Source: Bacteroidota bacterium
GTDB lineage: Bacteria > Bacteroidota > Bacteroidia > AKYH767-A > 2013-40CM-41-45
Assembly: GCA_003389385.1 (NCBI GenBank)
Contig: QQVM01000017.1
Coordinates: 260,443 to 324,442, forward strand
Reading direction: 5' to 3'
Length of the DNA stretch: 64,000 nucleotides
Below are positions 17,170 to 25,600 of this stretch, piece by piece; position 1 is the first letter of the stretch, and every line of letters begins with the position of its first letter. The translations under genes and the position numbers were made by a program. The notes below the pieces were generated by a model. It ran no database searches, was not told where the DNA came from, and was given only the letters and a program-made list of their open reading frames with translations.

Positions 17170-18833
17170 TTAAGTTGTGACGGCATTAGCCTGCTAAAAA
17201 CTACTTCTCCTGCCACAATGGTAAACATAACTTTTGTAGCAGGAATTTCATCACCGCTGATATCAAGAATGTCCCTGTCCAGCACAACCAGATCTGCGAA
17301 CTTCCCTTCTTCTATACTTCCTTTTTCATCTTCCTCGAAATTAGCGTAAGCTGCCCAAATAGTCATACCTCTGAGTGCATCTTTACGCTTCAATGCATTT
17401 TCTTTCAGGAAGCCTTTTTCAGGAAAGCCTGCTAAATCTTTCCTCTGAGTTGCAGCATAAAATGTCATTATAGGACTGATGTCTTCCACTGGAAAATCAG
17501 TTCCAAGAGCAATCATATTTTCCGCCGCTATCATTATGTCTTTGTATGCATATGCATGCTTGATTTTTACCGGACCAAGTCGTTTTTCTGCCCAGTACAT
17601 ATCACTGGTTGCGTGAGTAGGCTGAACTGAAGGTATGATGCCGTAGCTGCCAAGCATCTTCATGTCTTTTGGACTCATTACCTGGCAGTGTTCCAGCCTC
17701 CATCTCTTGTTATTCTCTGTGCTAAGATGTCTTGAATATAGTTTAAGTACAGTCTCTGCTGCTGAATCTCCGATGGCATGTGTGCAAAGCTGAAAGCCGT
17801 TTTCCAGTGCTTCATCTGCGATCTCCTCCATATTAGCTAAAGTATGCAAGAGAAATCCGCGATGTCCGGGTTGGTCAGCATAATCTTTTTTAAGACACGC
17901 GCCTCTTGATCCAAGAGCTCCGTCAGCATACATTTTTAAAGCACGCACGGTAAGTCGTTCAGCTTTCAACGGACCTCTCTTAAGAAAATATTTTCTGGCC
18001 TCATCATTGTCTGATACCATAGCATAAACTCTCATTTTCAAACGTCCGTCTTTCTGCAAAGAATAGATATGCTCAATAGAGTCTTTCCCGAGACCGGCGT
18101 CGGTGACAGTGGTAATCCCGTGTTCGAAACAATTTTGTTCTGCTCGAATAAGGGAATTATCTATTTCCTCCCTGCTGAATGCTGGAATCTTATTTTTAAC
18201 AATGTCTACAGCATTATCGAGCAACAATCCTGTGAGGGCGCCATCCTTCATGAGGATTTCACCTCCGAATATTTTGGTGGATGAAGTAATTCCGGCAATC
18301 TCAAGTGCTTTCGAATTGCAGAGAACAGCATGTCCATCTATTCTTAATGCAAATACCGGTTTTTCTGGGAAAAGACTGTCAAGCATTTCTTTTGTTGGAA
18401 ATTCCTTCTCAGTCCAGTCGTTCTGATCCCAACCTCTCGCCAGAAGCCAGGAAAAATCGTTCGTCTTTTCGAATTCAATCATTCGCTGCAAGGCTTCCTC
18501 AAATGAGTTTGTTCCGGTCAGGTTGCATTTCATTAAATCAGTCGCATATCCGTAGAAATGACAGTGTGCGTCAATAAATCCGGGATAGACAGCCTTCCCT
18601 TCAAGATCAATCATTTGAGATGATGTAAATTCCTCTAGTATGTCTTCTGTCTTGCCAACTCTGTATATTTGGCCTTTCCTGATGGCTATTGCTTCTGCTA
18701 CAGAGAATGCATTATCAACAGTGTATACGATTCCGTTATACAAGATCAGATCGACATTCTTTTTTCCTCCGCAGGCTAACATGCCTACCACTATTGTTAT
18801 CAGAATAAATAATTTTATCAGGCTGATTTTCAT
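17163..18833 (-). CDS. Amidohydrolase (YtcJ-like) lipoprotein
   Basis: I start at 18833, which gives a lipoprotein signal (MKISLIKLF..., lipobox GMLACGG) and 556 residues; a longer frame to 18863 would bury that signal. The metal-dependent hydrolase fold is shown by the early PGFIDAHCHFYG (HxH ligands), LARGWDQNDW, the LRIDGHAVLCNS segment, ADGALGSRGACL, LCTHAIGD, WRLEHCQVMSP and the late ALGTDFPVEDISP, all typical of the YtcJ/amidohydrolase-3 group. Such enzymes hydrolyse C-N bonds of amides, formamides or cyclic substrates; the substrate is unknown here. It would be anchored in the periplasm or outer membrane. It is divergent from the BstA-like gene and overlaps the HMA gene end to end by 7 bp. 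Confidence 0.88.
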   Translation of the reverse strand: MKISLIKLFILITIVVGMLACGGKKNVDLILYNGIVYTVDNAFSVAEAIAIRKGQIYRVGKTEDILEEFTSSQMIDLEGKAVYPGFIDAHCHFYGYATDLMKCNLTGTNSFEEALQRMIEFEKTNDFSWLLARGWDQNDWTEKEFPTKEMLDSLFPEKPVFALRIDGHAVLCNSKALEIAGITSSTKIFGGEILMKDGALTGLLLDNAVDIVKNKIPAFSREEIDNSLIRAEQNCFEHGITTVTDAGLGKDSIEHIYSLQKDGRLKMRVYAMVSDNDEARKYFLKRGPLKAERLTVRALKMYADGALGSRGACLKKDYADQPGHRGFLLHTLANMEEIADEALENGFQLCTHAIGDSAAETVLKLYSRHLSTENNKRWRLEHCQVMSPKDMKMLGSYGIIPSVQPTHATSDMYWAEKRLGPVKIKHAYAYKDIMIAAENMIALGTDFPVEDISPIMTFYAATQRKDLAGFPEKGFLKENALKRKDALRGMTIWAAYANFEEDEKGSIEEGKFADLVVLDRDILDISGDEIPATKVMFTIVAGEVVFSRLMPSQLNQ

Positions 18834-18892
18834 TTCAAGGTTAATTGTATTAATTTCATGCAAAGTAATAAACTAAATTAAAAATATCTGTC

Positions 18893-19441
18893 ATGTCCCA
18901 AACGCTAGTTGATGATGCCGTCCGATATCCTATCGGAAAGTTCAAAACGCCTGAATCTTATACGGATGATGATTTTCGAAAGTGGATTCATGCAATTGAT
19001 CATTTACCCTCAGCTTTGAAAAAAGCTGTTACCGGACTCAGCGACTCTCAGCTCGATACTCCTTACCGGGACGACGGTTGGACTATCAGGCAAGTGGTGC
19101 ATCATCTTGCAGACAGTCATATGAACAGTTATTGCAGGTTCAAACTTGCTCTCACTGAAGAAATACCCTCGATCAGGCCTTACTTTGAAGATCGCTGGGC
19201 AAAGCAGGCGGATGCAAAACACGCTCCTGTAGATGTGTCACTAAAATTGCTCGAAGCTCTTCATCAGAGGTGGGTTTATTTCTTACGGTCCATGGGCCCC
19301 AAAGACTGGGAACGCAAGTTTTATCATCCGGAATCCAGGAAAGAGTTTGAACTCCGGACAATTCTAGCTTTGTACGCCTGGCACGGGGAGCATCATCTCA
19401 ATCATATTCTGAATCTGAAGAAAAAAATGGGTTGGAAATGA
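18893..19441 (+). CDS. DinB-family putative metal-dependent hydrolase (YfiT/BstA-like)
   Basis: The 182-residue cytoplasmic protein begins its core with YPIGKFKTPESY, the hallmark start of the YfiT/BstA group. The four-helix DinB fold carries three expected metal ligands: a His in QVVHHLADSHMNSY near residue 70 and two His in WHGEHHLNHI near 163-170. Relatives in Firmicutes transfer bacillithiol, and others are annotated as metal-dependent hydrolases. Whether this organism makes bacillithiol cannot be judged here. The gene starts 59 bp from the divergent amidohydrolase lipoprotein and is followed 31 bp later by the exported YciI-like gene. Confidence 0.87.
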   Translation: MSQTLVDDAVRYPIGKFKTPESYTDDDFRKWIHAIDHLPSALKKAVTGLSDSQLDTPYRDDGWTIRQVVHHLADSHMNSYCRFKLALTEEIPSIRPYFEDRWAKQADAKHAPVDVSLKLLEALHQRWVYFLRSMGPKDWERKFYHPESRKEFELRTILALYAWHGEHHLNHILNLKKKMGWK

Positions 19442-19472
19442 ATCCATCACATTCTAATAAATCGGGTTAATA

Positions 19473-19871
19473 ATGAAAAAGATTTTATCTAGAATTTTGA
19501 CTCTGTTGATTTTAATGCTACTGACACCTTTCTTACAGGTTCATGCACAGGATAAAAATCCGTCTGATGAAATGAAGAAATATTATTTTGTTTTGCTGAT
19601 GAAAGGTCCGAACAGAAATCAGGATTCCCTTGCTGTGCAGGAAATTCAGAAAGGACATCTGGATAATATTTCACGACTTTATGAAGAAGGTAAAATTGAT
19701 CTTGCGGGTCCTTTTCTGGCTGATACTGCCTGGAGAGGTATATTCGTTTTTAACTCAAACACTGAGGAAGAAGTCAGAGAATTGCTAAAATCTGATCCTG
19801 CCATCAGTTCTGGCCGACTTGATTATGTCATTCTTCCATGGTATAGCAAGAGAGGTGCAATGCTCAGATAG
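19473..19871 (+). CDS. Exported YciI-like domain protein
   Basis: The 132-residue protein has a clear signal peptide (MKKILSRILTLLILMLLTPF, cleavage near VHAQD, residue ~26). A YciI/dimeric alpha-beta barrel domain follows: KYYFVLLMKGPNR at the first strand, a His in EIQKGHLDNISRLYEEGKI, AGPFLAD, WRGIFVFNSNTEEEVRELLKSDPA and the final strand LDYVILPWYSKRG. YciI-like proteins are small enzymes or chlorite-dismutase-fold relatives; the exported versions are uncharacterised. It lies between the BstA-like gene and the S41 peptidase gene on the same strand. No function can be assigned. Confidence 0.82.
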   Translation: MKKILSRILTLLILMLLTPFLQVHAQDKNPSDEMKKYYFVLLMKGPNRNQDSLAVQEIQKGHLDNISRLYEEGKIDLAGPFLADTAWRGIFVFNSNTEEEVRELLKSDPAISSGRLDYVILPWYSKRGAMLR

Positions 19872-19988
19872 GCATATAACAGAACTTACCTGAAAATTCA
19901 GGATAAATTAACGTATTGTTAAATCCTCTAAAGGCAATTTTTTACTTTCTTGCAATTCCTTCCTGCGGGAAATTCACAAACCAATACT

Positions 19989-21758
19989 ATGTATAAAAAT
20001 TTCATGTCAGTTAAAAGAGCCAAGAAGGCTGTAGTGATAGGCGCCATCGTCACAAGTTCCGCCCTCTCCATGAGTTTTGTGGAGGATTATTATTTTGAGG
20101 TGAGTAAGAACCTGGACATTTTTACGACTCTGTTCAGGGATGTAAATACATACTACGTAGACAGCGTGCAGCCGGGTGACCTGATGAAAAAAGGTATAGA
20201 TGCCATGCTGGGAAGCCTTGATCCATACACTGTGTTCATTCCTGAAAGTGATATTGAGGATTACAGGATGACACATGTCAGCTCTGAGTACGGAGGAATC
20301 GGTGCACTTGTGCATCAGCGAAACGGGGCCATCGAGATCAGCGAAGTTTATGAGGGTTTTCCTGCACACAAGGCAAATTTGAAGCCGGGTGACAGGATAA
20401 TTTCCGTTAACGGCAATACTGCTACCGGCAGAAAGGTTGATGACGTTACAAATTTCATGAAAGGACAGAAGGGAACTACAGTTCGCCTGATGATTCAGCG
20501 TGAAGGAGTTCTGCAGCCATTCGAAGTTGCTATAGTAAGGGATGAAATCAAGTTCAAAAATGTTCCGTACTACGGAATGCTGGACAACTCTACAGGTTAT
20601 ATCAAACTAACACAGTTCCTTGAACACGCAGCGGAGGATGTTCGACAGGCTTTTGTTTCACTCAAGCAAAATCCGGGGATGAAAAACCTGGTACTTGATC
20701 TTAGAGGGAATGGCGGAGGTTTACTGCGTGAGGCAGTTGACATAGTCAACCTGTTTGTTGACAAAGGCCAAAAAGTGGTTTCTCAGAGAGGCAAAGTGAA
20801 AGAAATGAACATGGAATACTTTGCCACTAAAACTGCTGTGGATACTGAAATTCCAATTGTCGTATTAGTAGACCGGGGATCTGCCTCAGCCTCTGAAATT
20901 GTTAGCGGAGCTATACAGGAGTTAGACCGTGGAGTCGTAATTGGCCAGAGAACATTTGGAAAAGGACTTGTGCAGCAAACTTACAATCTTTCATACAACA
21001 CTCTTCTGAAAGTGACTATCGCAAAGTACTATACGCCTTCAGGCAGATGCATTCAGGCTCTTGATTACACTCATAAAACCTCGGACGGACTGGTCACAAA
21101 AGTTCCGGATTCTCTCATTAACGAATTCAAGACTAAGAATAACAGATCAGTGTTTGATGGCAGCGGAATCTTTCCAGACATATATACTGAGCCTAAGTTT
21201 TATTCAAGCATCACAATTGCACTACTTCGGAATTTCCACATATTCGATTATGCCAACAAGTTTGAAAGGGAAAATAAAAGCATTGCTTCAGCCAAAGATT
21301 TCTTGCTTACTGAAGCAGAATATGAGCGGTTTATCTCATATCTCTCAGACAAGGAGTATGAATACAAGGATAAAAGTGAGAGTGAACTTGAAGAGTTTAA
21401 GAAAATGGCTGCCAAGGAGAAACGCCTTGATAAACTGTCTGCAGAATTCAGCGCACTAGAAAAAAAATACTCAGAACATAAGAAGCAGGACTTGAGAAAT
21501 ATGCATGATGAGATCAAAGAGATTCTTGAAGCGGAAATTTCAAAGAGATATTACTTCCAGAAAGGCCGTATAGAAACCGCATTCAGAAACGACCGCGAGA
21601 TAAAAAAAGCTAAAGAAATATTTTCGAATGCGTCAATGTATGCATCAATTCTTCGTGGGGATGCATCTTACAAAGTCATCGGCAAGCCTGGAAGTGAAGC
21701 TCAGCTAAAGGCGACTTCAGATCTTGAAGTGCTGACTGAAGATATGGAATTGGAATAA
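19989..21758 (+). CDS. S41 family C-terminal processing peptidase (CtpA/Prc-like)
   Basis: I start at the ATG at 19989 (589 residues); an upstream start would only lengthen the basic leader. A single membrane segment at ~13-33 anchors it in the inner membrane facing the periplasm. The PDZ domain lies at ~90-185 (YGGIGALVHQRNGAIEISEV... LKPGDRIISVNGN). The protease core follows (LVLDLRGNGGGLL) with the Ser/Lys/Gln set: Ser300 in GSASASEI, Lys325 in TFGKG and Gln329, at the spacing known from Tsp and CtpB. A charged helical extension of ~180 residues (~410-589), partly coiled coil, ends the protein, as in several Bacteroidota homologues. Such proteases trim the C-termini of periplasmic proteins. 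It is followed 135 bp later by yebC with its own promoter. Confidence 0.92.
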   Translation: MYKNFMSVKRAKKAVVIGAIVTSSALSMSFVEDYYFEVSKNLDIFTTLFRDVNTYYVDSVQPGDLMKKGIDAMLGSLDPYTVFIPESDIEDYRMTHVSSEYGGIGALVHQRNGAIEISEVYEGFPAHKANLKPGDRIISVNGNTATGRKVDDVTNFMKGQKGTTVRLMIQREGVLQPFEVAIVRDEIKFKNVPYYGMLDNSTGYIKLTQFLEHAAEDVRQAFVSLKQNPGMKNLVLDLRGNGGGLLREAVDIVNLFVDKGQKVVSQRGKVKEMNMEYFATKTAVDTEIPIVVLVDRGSASASEIVSGAIQELDRGVVIGQRTFGKGLVQQTYNLSYNTLLKVTIAKYYTPSGRCIQALDYTHKTSDGLVTKVPDSLINEFKTKNNRSVFDGSGIFPDIYTEPKFYSSITIALLRNFHIFDYANKFERENKSIASAKDFLLTEAEYERFISYLSDKEYEYKDKSESELEEFKKMAAKEKRLDKLSAEFSALEKKYSEHKKQDLRNMHDEIKEILEAEISKRYYFQKGRIETAFRNDREIKKAKEIFSNASMYASILRGDASYKVIGKPGSEAQLKATSDLEVLTEDMELE

Positions 21759-21843
21759 TCAGCGATTCCAATTGAATTAAGTCAATTGTCGCAAGTTGCA
21801 GATGACTCATGCCGGTCAAATGGTGTTATCAATCTGGAACTCA

Positions 21844-21875
21844 TTTGTTAAATCTTTTGCAATCCATTAGGTTTG
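21844..21875 (+). promoter_or_regulatory. Bacteroidota-type promoter of yebC
   Basis: TTTG at 21844-21847, a 20-bp spacer and TAGGTTTG at 21868-21875 match the TTTG / TAnnTTTG consensus. The ATG of yebC follows 18 bp after the -7 element. An inverted repeat CAATTGA-N6-TCAATTG lies further upstream near 21770, after the S41 gene. Confidence 0.6.
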
Positions 21876-21893
21876 CGGTAAAATAGTTCATTT

Positions 21894-22604
21894 ATGGGAA
21901 GGATATTTGAAAAGCGTAAACACAAGATGTTTGCGAGGTATGACAAGATGGCCAAAGCCTTTACCAAAGTTGGAAGGGAAATTGCCATAGCTGTGAAGGC
22001 CGGAGGCCCTGATCCTGAATACAATCCAAGGCTTCGCACTGCGATTTTGAATGCAAAGGGGCTCAATATGCCTAAAGACAGGATCGATAATGCTATTAAA
22101 CGGGCAAGTTCAAAGGATGAAGGTAATTATGAGGAAACTGTTTACGAAGGATACGGACCTTACGGTGTAGCTATCGTTGTAGAAACGGCAACAGACAACC
22201 CAACAAGAACAGTAGCAAATATCCGGATGTATTTTAACAGGGGAGATGGCACACTGGGAAAGACCGGTTCCCTTGATTTCATGTTTCAACGTAAAGGTGT
22301 TTTCAGAATTGCTAAAGACGGTAAATTCAGTTTGGAAGATCTTGAACTTGAACTGATTGATTTCGGTTTGGAAAGCCTTGAGTCGGACGATGAAGAAATA
22401 ATCATTTATACTGCATTCGAAGATTTCGGAAAAATGTCGAAAGCACTCGAAGATAAAGGTATTGAAATTAAGAAATCAGCTGCAGAGCGAATTCCTACTA
22501 CGACAGTAGAACTTAGCGAAGAGCAGACTGACGAGATACTCCAGCTCATTGATAAGTTTGAAGAAGATGATGACGTTCAGGCGGTTTACCACAATCTGAA
22601 ATAA
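21894..22604 (+). CDS. yebC: YebC/PmpR family transcription/translation factor
   Basis: The 236-residue protein is a full-length member of the YebC (TACO1) family. It begins MGRIFEKRKHKMFARYDKMAKAFTKVGREI, a Bacteroidota variant of the usual GHSKWANIKHRK start, and continues with NPRLRTAILNAKGLNMPKDRIDNAIKRA and the three-domain arrangement through YEGYGPYGVAIVVE, FMFQRKG and an acidic C-terminal domain. YebC proteins have been described as DNA-binding regulators and, more recently, as translation factors that help ribosomes through proline-rich stretches. It has its own promoter and ends at a strong bidirectional terminator shared with the PorU2-like gene. Confidence 0.93.
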   Translation: MGRIFEKRKHKMFARYDKMAKAFTKVGREIAIAVKAGGPDPEYNPRLRTAILNAKGLNMPKDRIDNAIKRASSKDEGNYEETVYEGYGPYGVAIVVETATDNPTRTVANIRMYFNRGDGTLGKTGSLDFMFQRKGVFRIAKDGKFSLEDLELELIDFGLESLESDDEEIIIYTAFEDFGKMSKALEDKGIEIKKSAAERIPTTTVELSEEQTDEILQLIDKFEEDDDVQAVYHNLK

Positions 22605-22631
22605 AAAAGAGCGGGACTCCCGCTCTTTTTT
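22603..22631. terminator. Strong bidirectional terminator between yebC and the PorU2-like gene
   Basis: A perfect 13-bp stem AAAAAAGAGCGGG / CCCGCTCTTTTTT around the loop ACT, with A and T tracts on its two sides, serves both convergent genes. It begins within the yebC stop codon region. Confidence 0.9.
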
Positions 22632-22633
22632 AT

Positions 22634-25600
22634 TTATCTCATCAGATACATTTTACCCCATCCTTTTCGGAAATATTTATCTGCATCAGTTTCACGTTTT
22701 TCAATTTTTTCTCCGTGAATGTCTGTAATTACACGATAGAGGTAAAGTCCGTTCGCAAGTTTGTCGCCGTATTCGTCGCGTCCATCCCATGCATATTCGG
22801 TGATGTTCCTGCCAATGTGAATGTTTCCAAGTTCTTCTGTGGTAATCTCCCGGACAATTTTACCGGACACAGTCATGATCTGGATTTTCATGTAGCTGGG
22901 AATTTCATTGCCCGTGAGCGTGAATACAAAACGTGTTGATGTGGAGAAAGGATTTGGGTAATTCAGCACTTCAGTGATGGTGGAACGGTTTATTACTTCA
23001 AATGAAATCTTGTAATTGTATTTACCGGATTCATTTTTTGATGCGTCTGTTGCTTCCACTTCAAGCATGTAAATTCCGTCCTGTGTGAATTCAGGATTCC
23101 ATTCTATACGGCAACTGTTTTTCGGAAGGATGGCTGGTGTGAAATTCATGGCAGGATACTGCACGGCGGTGAAATAAACTCTTTGCATGCTGTTGGAGCC
23201 AGGTGGTCTTATGTATACTTTGAAATTAGATGTGTCATTGAGAGCAAGGAATTTGTTTTCATCGTGCAGCTGAATGGTAATGTTCGGTCTCCCTGATACA
23301 ATGTCCTTGTCAAGTATGTGAATGCCATCGAAGGTGACATCCAAAACAGGATTGATCTGATCCCGGTTCATCTTGAATCGTATTTCCGCAAGATTATTGA
23401 AATGATATTTTTCGGTTTGATGTAATGTGTCGAGAGGATTTGCTTCCACCCAAAGACTGTTTGAACCAGCAAGTCCGAAAGTGGAATCCACGAGAAGGCT
23501 GGCAGTCAGGCTTTGTCCGACTCTTAGAGAGTCCAGCTTGAGCAGCTTAAGATCTCTTCTGTTGCGGTTATTGTCATATAGGTAGAATTTCACAGCCAGG
23601 CTGTCCATTGGAAGAATGCCTACATTATCTATAGCTACACTCAGCCTTAAAGTATCACCTTCATCAAGGGGATCTGAATGAAATACAAATGTTCTGGAAG
23701 GGTTCAGTGCGCATTCTGGAACTTCATCAAAGTAAATTCTCCAATATTGCATTTGTGCGGGAGTGCGTGCATCGTCATCCTGAGTGAAAGCCTGCAAACG
23801 AATATATGCATATTGCGAAGCAGAAATCCAACTCAGACTTGTGTCAATGCCGCTTGGTGTGAACTGCAGTTTTTTGTAGAGAGTATCCCAGTTTTTTGTT
23901 ATTCTGTTTAGACCAAGCAGATTCAGGTAAATTATATCTGTAGTCGGATTCTCAGAAGCAATCTGATTCCAGTGCAGCGATTCCCAACTTCTCGCCGGAC
24001 CAATGATGTCAGAATTAACAGTGCCCCTGTTCCAGATGCTTGTGAGAAGAGATTGAATGTTCAATGTATCGCTTGTTCCGCTTCCGAACATTTCAATTTT
24101 AGAAGAAGGATTACCTTTTTGTATGAATAAGGCAAAAGGAGCTGTATCCTGCAAAGCTGCCATGTTGAAGCCAAGTGAATTGAAAGTATTCACAAATGAA
24201 GGATCTGCAGCTGAATAGTAGTCAGTAAACCAGTTATATGCGATAATATAATTGCCGTTTGGTACAGAATTTATAAATGCAGGAATGCTTTGAATCTGTG
24301 CAGGAGTGCCAAATCTGAACATGAAATAATTTTCCGGTCTTGTCCTGTTGCAACCGGGTATCACACCGATTGGATTTTGGTTGCAAGTGCCACTTGTGAG
24401 TATAAACTGATTTGCCTGGCCTACATTGTAGTTGCATGTAGTCCAAGGATTGAGACTTACTGAGTCAAGGACGGCGATGAAAACCGCAGGGCTTGCCTGA
24501 CAACCGTTATATTCTACAACAGCATTGTTCAGATAATAGCCCATTTCATTTTGAGCAGCAATGCTTGCCGGATTACCGTAAGTGAGAACACGAAGTGACT
24601 TATTGTTTTCTACAAAATTGAATTTGCGTTCATCCTGAGAATATTTCACATTTTCATATTCGTCGTTTCTGAACTGGAAAAAATGCGACTGTGCCCATCC
24701 GGTTTTTCCGGGGATGTACATGAATGAACTTTCCTGCCATTTGAATCTTTGAGGGTCGAACTGAATAGAATCATTGGCAACACGCCAGAAATACACCGCG
24801 CTGTCCAACAGAGTATATGCTGGTGGCGTCCATTCAATCAATCCGCCGCTTCCTGTAATTGTGGTTGAACGATACAGCGGACTCCTTTGCATACCGGGTG
24901 TTGTATCTGCCACCATCAGATCTACTGTGTCCAATTCGAATCGGTATGTTCCCTGAGTGGCAAGTGGATTTGAAGTACTTGCTTTCATTGACACAGTATT
25001 GAAAGGATGAATCGCAAAACGGTAAGGATAAACCGGCACTATGTCGTTTGAGGTGATGAAGAGTGTTGTATTGGCCAGGTTGTTTGATATATTGTCAAAC
25101 TCATCCACCGAATCAGGAAAGTCGACCTCTACCTTAAACCTGTTGATTCCTGCCGCTTTGAAATTTCCTGTTTCAAGATTAAGTGTCAGTTCATCCTGAT
25201 AAAAACAATTTCCTCGCTTCACCACATACACTGAATCTGTACCATCAGGAAATGTTCTTGTGATTCTCACATCGAATGAGTCGGTGACAGCTTTGCCGAT
25301 ATTTCTTGTGATAATGCTCACCGAAAAACTATCAAGATCTGTTGAAACACTTGGCGGATCAAAGTAGATTTGCGATTCACTGATCACGTAGTCCGGTTTG
25401 CTGAAATAGTTGAGCCGCAAGGCAGGGTCTCCGTGAAGCGACATCTCATTACACACAACCTGAATATTTTGAATTCCGGGAATCTGTATGGTCTCTATCG
25501 CTTTTTTCATGAGAAAACCTACAGTAGCCCCGTAGTTATATTGTGAAGCATGTTCGAACAAAGCATTAGTGTAAGAGAATAAATCGTTGGGGATTCCAAG

